A stretch of DNA of 64,000 nt from Tetradesmus obliquus (Eukaryota; Chlorophyta; Chlorophyceae; Sphaeropleales; Scenedesmaceae): positions 4,898,001 through 4,962,000 of the forward strand of contig CP126198.1 of the NCBI GenBank assembly GCA_030272155.1. Reading direction: 5' to 3'. Shown in pieces: positions 21,955 through 34,164 of the stretch (position 1 is the stretch's first letter; each line of letters starts with the position of its first letter). The notes below the pieces were generated by a model. That model did no database searches. It was given only the letters and a program-made list of their open reading frames with translations, and was not told the origin of the DNA. The position numbers were made by a program, and so were the translations under genes.

Positions 21955-23835
21955 TGGATTTAGCTGCGCGACAGTAGCCTGCAGCAAAGCAAATGAAGGT
22001 TACTGCAGTGACCATACTTACAGGGCCATACACGGCACTAGTATCGCCAAGAATGAGACGGAAAACTTCACTGAAGAGATTCACGCTGCGTCCCTAGCAG
22101 CATAAGCAGCTCTGCGCCGCAACAACAGGGATAAAATACCTACAACTTGGTTATGTTGCCCCCGATCCAGCCCATTAACGCATCAAAATATTGATCTCTG
22201 ACTTATCAGTTGAACGTAGAGCACCGTTGCATCTGAGAGCCTTCTATTTGGCAAGACAAAAAGAGGCGACCGATATATATAAACGAGCTCCGCATTGCTA
22301 GAGTGACTGCACCGCACCCCGCGCTAATAAAACGCAATATCAAGTTGAAGGCTTATGTTCCGTGTCGGCTGGGCTTTGCAGCTAATGCTGCCCAGTTGCC
22401 GTCAACTCCTGCTGTTACTGCCCACGTGGGGCACACGGTGCTTCACGGTGTACATCTTACCATCTTCAGGTACTGCTGCCTTTTGCATTCCCCTTTCAAT
22501 CACATGTCCAATTTGGGGTGTTAGAAACGCTGTCGTGTGCCTCAAGTGGCGGGCCTGATGCTGCTTAGGCTGCTCTGCTGCGGCCTCCCCATGCCATCAT
22601 GGCTATCATGAAGCAGCTGTTTGAAGCTGGCACATCATCACTCTGATCAGACCTCGAAAGTTGAGCGTGGTTGGGCTGAGCTTGAAGGCTTTATAGGAAA
22701 CGAGTCGAGGATGCACTCACAAAGCAGCAGCAGCACTGGCTGAGAGTCTCAGCCTGAGACGAGTGTTAGAAGCCAAGGCAGCGACGCAGTTGCATTACCA
22801 ACACCGTTGTGTGACACCAGGAGACCCCCACCATATGCTCTCATCATCACCATCATCATGCCACCAATCAACCAACACAATGACGCGGACCCAAAGCCTC
22901 ACAGGCTTCAAGCCTGTGGGCCAAGTTGGCCTGAAGCTGTCACTGACAGCTGGTGCTGGCAGCAGCAGCCATATGTGGAAGCGTGCCAGTCCAGACTCAA
23001 ACTGAGCTGCGGCCAGTCGGAGTGCTCCGAGCTGAGAGCTTAACAGTGAGCTGAGAGCTGTTTTTGGAAATTTCAGGCAGCAGGCACAGTGCCTTGCAAG
23101 TTGCCTTGCAAGTTCGGCTGATGATGCAGCCCTCAACTGGATGCCAGCCAAACAGCCAGAATGACTGCAAAATTGCGCAGCAGCGGACATGCTGTGCCAG
23201 AGCAACAGTGACACAGCTTGTTGACAACTCAATGACCTGGCAAGCTGACAACCAAGGTGTTGAGGAACAATGTGTTGCAGCGCAGCGCCCATCAGGGCCC
23301 AAGCAGTGCTGCTGCGACAGCAACACATATGTCACTACCATATGTCACGCCATTTGTCACTACCAACTGTCACCACACACGCCATCAGCGTACTGTGTAG
23401 CACGGGTTGCTGCCAGGCAGCCTCAAGGAAGCTATGCAGCACAGCTGGGGCAATGCACAGCAGGTACAGAAAGACCTCCAGCAAGAGAGCAGCGCATGGT
23501 GCACGCAAGCAAGCTGCTGAGAGCTCAGGCCAGCACACACTTGATAGCTACAGCTGCGCTGGCTGCCCTGCCTTGCGGGCCACACACTACTAGCCCGACC
23601 GCAGTACAGCAGGGCGCGGTGGGCTCTGATTGCTGATCCTGCCAAGTACACAATGTCTCATGTCAGACAAGACTTGTTGACAGGGTGAACATTCTGGCAG
23701 CAGCATGCAGGCATGGGCAATGCATCTCCAACCAACAAAACACAACGTGCACCTGCGCTGCAAAGCATGCATGGCATATTGCCCACCCGACACCTGCCCC
23801 ATGACACCATCTACAAATCAACAACAAATCATCCG
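21955..23835. other. intergenic, no supported gene
   Basis: The region contains the probable promoter of the poly-Q gene and an unassigned stretch. Short frames at 22303-22558 and 22795-23341 lack support. Confidence 0.4.
22272..22284. promoter_or_regulatory. possible TATA box
   Basis: GATATATATAAAC, the only clear TATA-like element noticed here. It lies about 320 bp upstream of the poly-Q ATG on the opposite strand, or could serve an unrecognised plus-strand transcript beginning near 22310. The core is nearly palindromic, so direction is open. Confidence 0.3.
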
Positions 23836-25898
23836 CTACAGCAATAACAAGCATGCCCCAATGCACGCAAGGCTGCTGACCGCCAGCGCCTGCAGCGGCA
23901 GCGGCGCCGCCAGCGCTCCCGCCGCATTCTGATCCGCAATCGCAGCCCTTCTCGCATTCATGCCAGTCCTCCCACCAGCCCCAGCCCCTTGCTGTGTGCT
24001 GGCTGCCACTTGCAGCGCCGCCAGCGCCCAGTTGCTCTCGCCCTTTACGCAGCTCGCATCTACTGCTGTATCCGGCCGCGTGGTGCCAAAGCTGCCAGAT
24101 AATATGTTTGTCTTCATGTAGCACTTGCCCAGGGAAGTGACAGAGTACTGGCAGAGGGGTTCGGCGATGCACTGCTGCTTGCAGAAGTTCACGGCGGCTG
24201 TGCCTGTGGCGATGGTGATGTAGTCCACGGTGCGCACGCCGTCACCGGCAAAGTCGTAGTGCTTAATGCAGTACATGCCGTTGGAGTCTGCACAGGTCAA
24301 AAATGGCAGCAGCAGCGGCAGCAGCAGCAGCGTTAGTGCCCGAAAGTTTGTAGGCAGTACATGCTGTTGTAGTCTTGCCACAGCAATGGCAGCAGCAGAG
24401 GGAGCAGCAGCAGCACATGCTGTAATTCAAAGAGCATGAAATGGTTGCGGTTTCAAGTGAGATGAAGAGAGAGATGGTTACAAGGTCAGCCCTCTGTGGC
24501 ATGCAGCTGACCTAGGTCGCCAACCTGTTGCAGCCTGCTGCGCCCGCACTGCTGTTGGTGCTGCAGCCCAGCTGATGCTCACAATGTATATGCGCAGCTA
24601 CTATGCAGCCGATATATGCAGCTAAGCTGCTGTTTACAAAGGAAACACACGCACCTGGGTTGCCAAACTTGTTCCAGTCTGCTGCTGTTGAGAAGCACAG
24701 GCCGTACGTCTTGGAGTCCGCAGCAGTCGTGTTGAACTGCAGGACAAGCAGAGGAGGTCAGATTGTCAGCCAGACAGCCATACAGAGATAGGTGCCAGCA
24801 AACTCGATTGTTGGTAAGCAACCAGTGCAAGATTCGGCTGGTGGAATGAACTTCAAGAATCAGATTTGCCATGCAGGCTCTTAAACACTGCTGCCCCAGG
24901 TTCACCCTAGGTTGTGTTCTGCAGCACCACCTATGCACAAATGCTGCTGCTGCTGCTGCTCGCACTATTGCCATTGCTGCTGCTGCTGCTGCTGCTGCCA
25001 CTCACGCTGATGGCCTTCAGCAGGTTGCAGGTGCCCGTCTCTCCCATCACGTACGCCACGCAGGCCCCGGACTCCTCGTCACACTTTGCTGCACATTGTG
25101 TGAGGCCCTCGTCACCCAGCGACACCTGCAGGAAAGTGTGACATGTTACGTTGGGTCCAAGTTTTGTTCAAGGTGACATAATGCATTACGCTGTTGGCTG
25201 TATCAGCTGGAGTCATTGAGACGGCACCTAAAGGAGCAGAAACTGGCTCACCAATCAGTGAAGCCAGAGTGTGTAACAGCAGTTCTTCAATGCTCACCGT
25301 GGCGCGCTTCAGTGTTGCCCCGCCAATGCTGTACCCCTTGATGCAGCGGTACGTCTTGCCGGTCGCATTCACGCCGATCGGCGCAATCGCAGCCACCGCC
25401 GGCGTCTCCACACCCGTATTGACCTCCGGCGACGGCAGCGCAAAATCCAACTGCCCCCCAAACGTCATCCATGCCTCCTGGCCGTTGAAACACGTGTAAT
25501 CCACCTCTTTCGACGGCCCTGTGCTGCCATACAACCCCCCGAGCGCGTGCATCTTAAGGTAGCACGTCGCCGTGCCGCCTGCCACGGTTGGCTTTTTCAT
25601 GAGCATGAACTGACAGCCTACTGTGGCCTTGCACGTGGTTGCACAGGTGCTGGGGGTCATGCCGGCGACCTCTGTTGTGGTGGTTTGTACGGGGTTTTCG
25701 GCGTCGCCGGAGCCAGCTGGGTCTCCCTTGAGGTCAAAGCCGCGCAGACAGAAGAAGCCAGAGCCCACCAGACCGGCTGCAGCAGCAGCAGCAGCAGCAG
25801 CAGCAGAAATGCAATCAAAAAGATGAACATGAGGCAGACAGGCAAGCAAACAGCATGTGCGGGCGCAGAGAAGCTGGAGCCCACCAGCCCGGCTACAG

Positions 25899-25932
<34 letters not shown>

Positions 25933-26015
25933 GCAAACAAAGACAGAAAAGGCAGACAGGTCAGAGGAACAGCATGTGTGCAGGCAGAAGAAGCCGGAGC
26001 CCACCAGCCCGGCTG

Positions 26016-26074
<59 letters not shown>

Positions 26075-27036
26075 GAACAAACACGTCAACACAACATTCA
26101 GCATAGGAGGCAGGGAGTGAGGGCATGCAAGGCGTTGTGCCATGCAAGTATACAGCCGCAGGTGAAAGAGCTAAGGCAACTTCACGCATAGAGAAACAAG
26201 CAGAGCTGCTGCTGCAAGCCGGATGCCAACGCATGTACCAGCCTTGCTTGCCACTTGTAACACCACTGCTTCTTTGCTCTCCTGTGTGCTCTGACAGTAC
26301 TGCCATCCAGTACTGCCATTACTTTCTGCTGCCGCCCACTACTGCTGCTACCGCTGCTGCTGCTGCTGTTGTGGCTGCTGCTGGCCCTGCTGCTCCCCTG
26401 ATGTACTGCTGCCCCTGCAGCACTCACCATTGCGCATGCCAAAGTCCAACCAGTCGTTCGGGCTCTTCATGCACAGCGCGTCAATCGTGGCATCAGCCGC
26501 CGAGCTGTTTGTGTTGAACGCCTTCATCAAAAAGCACTTTTTGCCAGTCAATCCAAAGCCGCCGCAGTTTGACCCGAGTGCGTTGCAAGCCACGCTGCAT
26601 GCCATGATGCCCTCATCTCCAACCGGCACCTCTTTTTGGCTGTGGATCTTCCCGCCCACATTGTACTGCCTCATGCAGTAGTACTTCACGGCCTGCTGAG
26701 TTACGGCATCATCAATTGCGGGCTCTGGTTTAGGGTTGTCATCAAGAGCATTTGTCACATTCTTGCCGCCAGTGCCAGGCTTGGGTGCTGGCGGAGCCGC
26801 CGGCTCTTCCTCTGCTGCTGCTGCTGCCGGCGCTGCCGGCTTGTCTGATGCTGCTGCAGCGGGAGCCTCTGCTGCTGCTGCTGCTGCTGCTGCGCCTGCT
26901 GGGAGCTTGTCCACGAGGTTGAAATTTACTTTTGTCGTGAACAGCTGGTCTGTTGAGGGCTGCAGTGATGCCACGCTGTTGACTTCTGCTGAGCCCTTGA
27001 GCATAGTCACTTTGACGTTCAGTGTGTGCTTGCCCT

Positions 27037-27068
<32 letters not shown>

Positions 27069-28152
27069 GGTGAGCAGATGTACGCCGGATACACATGTTG
27101 CTGCTGCACTTCTAGCTACAGCCGCTGCATGCTTGCGTCTGCTCTGCTGTTGCGCTGAATTCATTCCGCACACGCCTCTTTCAGCCATCCCATAAAGTAC
27201 AGCTGCCCCTGTCATGCCATCACTGTGTTGCAGGACACACACCCACGCCTCTCAAACGACTGCATGCTGTGCCAGCTCTCATCACAATGCAGGCTGCTGC
27301 TGCACCGCACTGAACACCTCCTGATGCCTGCCTCAGCAGCACCCGACTGTTGACACTGGTGCTAGCATCCTCCTCAGTGTAATCAATGATGGTATGCAGC
27401 TTGTGATAGCCATTCAAGCTGCTGCGGCACTGCGGTAAGGCTGCCTTCTGCAGTAAGGCTGCCTCCTGCCTTTGCACTAGGCATCATCAGCACTACACTG
27501 CTGACACTGCTTGTGCATTGCTCACCGGTGCTAGCGTGTCCAAGGTTGACAGGCTGATGTAAGGCGGTCCCTGCTTAGGCATGGTCGCCTTTTTGTCGAT
27601 GCCGCCGTCGATGTTATATAACACGTCATATGCCGCTGTCACTGCCACGGTGGTCAGGCAGGGCCCCAGCAGCAGGCGCTGACTGCCTCCGAGCAGCTCC
27701 AGCTCTGAGCTGCTGCTGCTGCTGCTGCTGCTGAAGTCCTGCAAGCTGAAATCCTGCAAGCTTCTGCTGCTGCTGCTGCTGCTATCGCTGCTGCTGCTTT
27801 CGAACTGTGCGAGTCTCCTGCCAGACTTGCCTAGGCAGTCTGCTGGTACACATGAGCCCCGCTTGAACAATGGATGCTCAGGCTGCACATACAGCTTGGG
27901 CGTTGGCTTGGCTGTCAGTGATATCGTGTTAAGCGAGCTGCTGTCTTCGTTTCCTGCTGCTACCTGCGCTGCTTTTGTCCAGCCTTCTGGCACATTCTCA
28001 GTGTCTGAAGGGAAGAAGTCGACTGTTAGGGTTGGGCATGCTGCGTGTGCTAGCTGTACAGCTGCAAGCAGCAATGTCAAAGCGCCATGCGGGTTGATAT
28101 GTTGATTGGTTTGCGGTTGGTGATTGCATGTAGCTTTGGAGCCATGCAGCAC
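23836..28152 (-). CDS. secreted, probably GPI-anchored protein with four PAN/apple-like modules
   Basis: Exons on the minus strand: about 28152-27526, 27034-26428, 25776-25298, 25125-25006, 24736-24655, 24287-23836. Phases (0, 1, 0, 0, 1) agree and give about 788 residues. The N-terminus has a hydrophobic export signal (ALTLLLAAVQLAHAACPT), but no in-frame ATG is visible, so the true start is in an unseen upstream exon or the first base calls are off. Four Cys-containing modules of about 85 residues follow: YYCMRQYNVGGK to LCMKSPNDWLDFG, FFCLRGFDLKG to TCFNGQEAWMTFG, YRCIKGYSIGG to LCFSTAADWNKFG, YCIKHYDFAGDGV to SCVKGESNWALAAL. The last residues (LQALAVSSLACIGACLLLL) form a hydrophobic tail suited to a GPI signal. 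PAN folds usually bind protein or carbohydrate; a cell-wall role is inference. Confidence 0.7.
25869..26065 (-). repeat. two extra copies of the exon 3 acceptor and exon start of the PAN-like gene
   Basis: On the minus strand the true edge is CTG-tract, CAG, then CCGGTCTGGTGGGCTC at 25776. Copies of tract plus edge (CCGGGCTGGTGGGCTC) occur at about 25869-25935 and 25990-26065, a period of about 117 bp. Both keep an AG at the splice position (TAG and CAG). Confidence 0.9.
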
Positions 28153-28912
28153 ATCAGTATCATGGCCACAGCAGCAGGAGCAGCATCAGCACTGCTGCAT
28201 GCATAACGACTACGGGTGACCGCAACAGCACAGCACACGCATCATTGCAATAGATGATATACATCAAAACAAGTCACGTGCAAGATAGACAGATGAAGCA
28301 GCCGGTCTCACGAACTCAAGCAACCACTCTGTCGGGTGGTCTGATGTGCTGAGTTACACTGTTGTTTGATGAGGTCGTGTAGTCGGTATCAACGCTTCTG
28401 AAACGTATATGCTCACCAGCTAAGGAGAACGCCAGGCACCAGTAAGCTCTCTGCCAGCTCCCCATGGCTCTCGGCCGTATTCAATTACTGCCAGTGCGTC
28501 ATCAGTTAAACAAATGTTGCAGAAATATTGTCTGTGACGCTTGTTCAACGGTCTGAAGATTGCCAACACAGCTCGACTGTGCTGAAGTAAGCCGAGTGGC
28601 GTGAGCACCGTTTCTCCCTGAGCACAGCGCAGCGAATCTCCTCCGCACCTTCAGACAACGAAGTGTAAGCTTGCTTGTCGAGGTGCTGTTGCAGCAATTA
28701 AGCCAATATCACCGCCTGGTCTGGCTCAGACCCTGCTAGGGCCTAGGCTACGCCCTTCAATGCCAGGCAGTGGCAGTGCATCAGAAGGGTGTCCTGGCGG
28801 TGCATGGCCGTTAGCACAGCTGAATCAGCCGCAATCGTTGTGTAGATTTGCGACAGAAACAACGCCCGTGTCATATCACTGGCCAATCAGTTACACGCGC
28901 CAGCAAGCCGCG
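28153..28912. other. intergenic, no supported gene
   Basis: Separates the 5' end of the PAN-like gene from the 3' end of the BTB gene. No coding signal seen. Confidence 0.4.
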
Positions 28913-30184
28913 TCATCGCACGCTGTGCAGGCACAGCTCCAGGCACATCTCGCCTGCTGTTGGCAGGCCTGCAGCTGCCCAGGCGGCCTCATCCCAGCCG
29001 CCACCAGCCATCGGCTGCAGTTGGAAGTAGTTTTTATCGCCATACACTTCATAGTTGAGGCAGTTACTGCGCCAGTTGATCTGCACACCGCTCCAGGAGG
29101 CAGTTGCCCTGAACCTGAAGTAGACGCCATGTGGCACCTCTGCCAACACAGGCCCTGCGTACAGCCCGACAACCGTGCCGCTTTCTTGCTGCACACAATC
29201 CACCACCAGGCGCCATGCCACACCACCCAATGGCGGACTGCTGCCAGGGCTCTCGACGTATATGACCTGCTGCTGCTCAAAGCTGTCCCTGCAGGCCTGC
29301 CTCAGCTGCTGCACCGGCAGCCGCCACTCCAGTCGCACTCCATCGCCCAGCGGGCTGACCTGCCGAGGGCCCAGCCGCCAGCTGTCTGGTGCACCTTCAA
29401 ACTCCAGCATCTCTGAAGCTAGCTCCTCTGCCGAGGCAATGCGCCGCAGCGGCAGCAGCAGCCTCAGCTGCTGAGCATAACTGCCTAGCAGCTGCTGCTC
29501 ACTGTCCGCCGGCAGCGCAGCGCAGGACAGCGCAAACAGCGACAGCTGCGGCGCGCGCACCAGCGGCGCAAGCCCTGCCTTGGCTGCTGCTCTCTTGGCT
29601 GCGGTTTTCTGTGCCTTCACGTACCGCTTGGCTGTGTACATCACCGCATCCTCTGATGGCACACGGAGCTGATCTGAGCTGAGCAGCAGCTGCATTGCCG
29701 GCAGCGGCAGCGCCATCAGCAGCGCTTGCCGCTGTGCATCCGACCACACTGCCTGCAGGTCGCCCAGAGCAGCAACCAACAGCTTCTGTATCCTGCCGCC
29801 GGCATCAGCTGCTGTCACTGCTGCCAGATTTGCTTCGCTGTCCCTGCAGCAGGCTGCATGCTTGACAATGCTTGGCAGCAGCTGCAGCAGGCAGGCGGGC
29901 CATACAGGCAGACCAGCCAGCGCCTCAAGTGCTGATGCTTCAAGGCCTGCTTCTGACTCTGCTGCTGCTTGTAGTGCCTGCAGTGCCTGCTGTCCTGCAG
30001 CCTCTGCATGCACCATGTCTGCAATAACTGCTGCGTGCACCACCTGCTGCTGCTCCAGGCTGCTGATGGCATCAGGCACGCCATACATAGCTGCTATGAC
30101 TGCCTCTGCTGCTGGCAGCTGCTCTGCAGAGTCGATTGTCAAGTACACTTTCGGCCGCTCAGGTGCTCTGGCGCGGTTAGCTGC

Positions 30185-30217
<33 letters not shown>

Positions 30218-30880
30218 CCTGCATGCTCTGGTATTAGGGGTGGCGGGAGGTTGCAGGCCAGGCTGCCAGCACTGCGCCTAATTCACAGCAGCAGCAATTG
30301 CACATGTGCATACGTTGTAATGAGCGCGTTGCTGGTGCTGCCAACATAAGCGGAGCATGACGTGGTGTACATTGCTTCCACACAGCAACAGCGGCTTGCA
30401 CTGTTAACGGTGCTTCTCACAGCCTGATCAGGCTAGAAGGTACGCAGCAGCTGGCTATTGGCGCTGCCTCTCCTGCTGCTGCATCTATGGCATCGCTTTA
30501 ATGCTTTGCAAGCGTAGCATTGACGCACCAATGCTCAGCGCACTGGGGCTTGCATACGCAGGCAGCAGCACAACTCCTGCACTGCTGCATTTGCAGCGCT
30601 ATGCAGCGGATACCCCACCCACCCTCACCTGCTGCCTCAAAAAGTACTCGCTGTTATCCAGAATGAAGTTGTGCGCAGGGAAGCTGGCGAGCTGGACAGC
30701 ATCGTCTGCAGCAGCAGCACCATCAGCAGCTGGTGCTGCTGCTGCTGACCTGCTTGCCCGCCTGGCACGCTTGGCAGCTGGGACAGCATCCTGAACGACC
30801 AGTTGCCTAATAACCAGGTCGACATCAGCGCGCACGTTGCCAACCGCTTCTTGCCTGAAGTACTTGGAAGGAAAAGCCAT
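28913..30880 (-). CDS. BTB/POZ-BACK protein, two exons
   Basis: Exon 1 30880-30629 starts at an ATG (MAFPSKYFRQEAVG) and encodes the first half of a BTB domain (NVRADVDLVIRQL, FPAHNFILDNSEYFLRQQ). Exon 2, about 30157-28913, continues RPKVYLTIDSAEQLPAAEAV and IAAMYGV, the BTB end, then a long helical region typical of BACK domains, and finishes with a beta-rich domain (DSWRLGPRQVSPLGDG ... GVQINWRSNCLNYEVYGDKN). The total is about 498 residues. The acceptor at 30157 (CTGAG|CGG) is the only phase-0 choice I found and is not strong; the more obvious TGCAG upstream gives the wrong phase. Such proteins are usually Cullin-3 substrate adaptors; the specific target is unknown. Confidence 0.75.
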
Positions 30881-31690
30881 GCTCGCAGCTGCACCGTGCT
30901 GTGCAGGCGGGGGGACCTCCTCAAGCCAGTTGGGCTGTTGGAATCTTGAAACAGCAACCAAGAGAAACCACCAAAGCCTCTCGTCCGAAGAGCTGTTTAC
31001 AGGCCCTGATAAAAGCTGTCAGAGCTTCCTGCGACCTGGCCGTTTTGATCGGCGCACACACAGGTTGAATCGACGTATAATAAAGAGTGATTCCCTGCCC
31101 TATACCCACAACGTGCACACGTAGACATTCCGAGGTTTGCAAGATGCCTGTCCAACGTATCAAGCAGGCCCTGAGGGCGCGTGTGTTCAGCCACGACTGT
31201 CCGACAGTTGCTGGTGTTAACCTGCCCTTGCAGCCATACTCCGTGCATGATGAGTAACAGTGGCGCACATAGCAGGGTACTGCTGCGGCAAGATGTGCAG
31301 CCTCAGCAGTGCTAAATAAAGAAAGTTGCCGATTGCATACATTACAAGCATTGAAGCACAATGCAACATCATGCATACTCACATAGCTAGTGCTGTCACC
31401 AAAAGAGGCAGATCAAGATGGGTTGCACACCTCGGGTACCCGGCAATCCTGGCCTCGTCACTGTTCCAACCAATCCTGCTTACAGTCAGCAGAGGGCAGG
31501 TGGCACACAATCCCACACAGCAGTAGAATACATGATGTTTGACGCCAGCTACACCCACTGCTTACACATACAATAAAACTCTCCCTCAATTTATCAACAC
31601 AAGCAGTGCCTATGGCCCAGCCTTCTTTACTGCACATACGTCACCTGACCTGCAACAGCAACAGCAACAGCAACAGCACGCTCACGACAG
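30881..31690. other. intergenic, no supported gene
   Basis: 5' flank of the BTB gene. Low similarity to anything recognisable. Confidence 0.4.
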
Positions 31691-32883
31691 CCGCCTCAAC
31701 CCCACCCCCAGCAGCTGCATCAACCACCATCACTGCAACCAGCCCTGCCCCCACAAGCGGTGCCAGCCAAACAACACAGGGTGCTTCATCCGCCGATCGC
31801 TTTGCTCGCCCGCTTACAAGCACACGCCACCTTTCAGTCAACAGCTACACCGCAGCACCGGCACTGCAGCAGCAGCAGTAGCAGCAGCAGCACGCTCATA
31901 CCAGCAACCCCATCCCCACATGCAGCAGCTGCCTCACCCCCGCCAGCAACCCCGCAACCAGCCCCGCCCATACAAACGGCGGCAGCCAAACAGCAAACCA
32001 GCACCACAACATTGGCTCCGCAGCAAGAGCACCAACAGCAGCAGCAGCAGCAGCACGTTCACGCCAGCATCGCCATCCCCACACGCAGCATCTGCTTCAC
32101 CCCCGCCACCAGCCCCGCAATCAGCCCCGCCCACACAAACGGCGCCAGCCGGATCAGCGTCTGCAGCCTGTTATACGAAATCGTTGTCGACATAATGGTC
32201 TGGAAGAATGACGCGTGCACTGCCCGCTTCATGCCCGGCAGCAGCCAACCGCCGTCACTAACAGCCACTCCAGCAATGTGCTTTGCAGGAACCTGCCAGC
32301 CACAGCATATGCTCCAAATATGGCATGTGCTGGCAAGCATAGCAGCACAGATGCCACACAACTGGCACACACGGTGCCCCCTTCCCACGCAGCCCCAACA
32401 CACGCTACACCATCACCACATCAACGGCACCAGCTCTGCTGCAATAATAACAACAGCAGCAGGATCAGCAGCAGCAGCAGCACGTTCACGCCAGCATCGC
32501 CATCCCCACACGCAGCATCTGCTTCACCCCCGCCACCAGCACTGCAACCAGCCCGGGCTGCGGGGCCCCGCACACACCAATGCCAAACCCAAGCCCTGCC
32601 CTGCAGGACCAGGAACACACTCAGGCCAGCATGCCCATCCGCAGCAGCTGCCTCACCCCCGCAACGACCACCGCAACCAGCCCCGCCCACACAAACGGCG
32701 CCACCCGCACACCAAAGCTACACCACAGCACTGGCTTCGCAGCAGCAGCGGCAGCATGCTCAAGCCAGCATCCCCACCCCCACCCGCAGCAGCTGCTTCA
32801 CGCCCGCCACCACCCCCGCAATCAGCCCCGCTCAGACAAACGGCGCCAGCCGCACACCAAAGCAACACCACAGCATCCGCTCC

Positions 32884-32890
<7 letters not shown>
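31691..32890 (-). repeat. six degenerate tandem copies of the last coding segment of the FAD monooxygenase
   Basis: The true segment (about 32917-33110, minus strand) encodes a membrane segment (RLAPFVWAGLIAGLVAGV) and ends GMLA plus TGA. Downstream copies are centred near 31740, 31950, 32100-32230, 32530, 32670 and 32800. The copy at 32075-32230 is the longest and includes the MSTT and RAVHAS coding part. Copies share the plus-strand block CCGCCCACACAAACGGCGCC. The big plus-strand frames here are shadows of this array. Confidence 0.85.
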
Positions 32891-32916
<26 letters not shown>

Positions 32917-32917
<1 letters not shown>

Positions 32918-33987
32918 GCTCAAGCCAGCATTCCCATCCCCACCCGGAGCAGCTGCCTCACCCCCGCCACCAGCCCCGCAATCAGCCCCGCCCACACAAA
33001 CGGCGCCAGCCGGATCAGCGTCTGCAGCCTGTTATACGGAATCGTTGTCGACATAATGGTCTGGAAGAGTGACGCGTGCACTGCCCGCTTCATGCCCGGC
33101 AGCAGCCGCAGCAGCGGCAGCAGCATGAAGAAGGAGACCCAGGCGATGCGGGCCAGGGTTTTGGGCAGCGGGTCTTTGAAAACCTGTGGCGGGCGGCGTA
33201 CCCAGGAGTTCTCCTCTTCCATGCGCTGCAGCGCGTGCACCTGCGAATTCCCATGCAAAACAGCTTCACAAGTGAAGATTTGCAGGAAGTCACAATCCAT
33301 GTTGCTGCCAATAGACAGATGCACAGGAGTTCTCCTCTTCCATGCGCTGCAGCGCGTGCACCTGCGAGCGCAACAATGCAAGGCGGCATTATTATTTTGA
33401 TGTGGTAGGAAATCGTATTGCTGTTGTTGTAAGTGTTGCACAGCCGCCCCCTTCAACCATGTGCAGCACGTGCACCTGCGCAACAATGCAGACGGCAGTG
33501 CTCATACGAGATACTAGCATCAGTTCCTACATTCATGCGCTACAACCATGCGCTGCAGCGCAGGTTGTCGTCATCGCCGCACCTGAGGCAGCCGCTGCTG
33601 CTCAAACCTGCTGAGGCCAGCCGCCACGTCATGCCCAGCCTGCTGCAGCGCTGCAGCCAGCATCTTGCCATCCTCCAGTGCACTGTTGCAGCCCTGCCCC
33701 ATCTGCGGCGTCACGTTGTGGCCTGCAGGCGGCAGCAGGCATGGCCAGCAGCAACAAGATGCAGCAGGTCCAGCTGACAGCAGGAGCAGAGAAAGTGATG
33801 CAGCCATGAGCTGTGCAATGCATGAGGAACCCCGCTTGACAGCTTCTAAGTGGCCCAGCTGCCGCACATCGTACAGTGATGGACATTGAATGTCAGATCA
33901 GATCTGCCACCCAACCGTCAAGATGCTCAACGCGATGGTTTGAGGCTACTGTGAATCTGCTGCATACAGCACATGTAAACTCATTGT

Positions 33988-34031
<44 letters not shown>

Positions 34032-34130
34032 CCACCAGCAGCAGCAGCAGCACCCACCTGCGTCCCCCAGCAGCACCACCCCCAGGCTTGGGGCAGCCAG
34101 CTGGCTGACAAGGTTCATGGGGCTGATCCT

Positions 34131-34164
<34 letters not shown>

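Noticed and set aside
22303-22558. plus-strand gene downstream of the TATA-like element
   Set aside because: Frames are short, GTG-started and unlike any known protein; kept only as a possible promoter note.
31760-33400. 546-codon plus-strand open frame (His/Pro/Ser-rich)
   Set aside because: It is the antisense shadow of the repeated C-terminal segment of the minus-strand FAD monooxygenase; the minus strand carries motifs and consistent splice phases.
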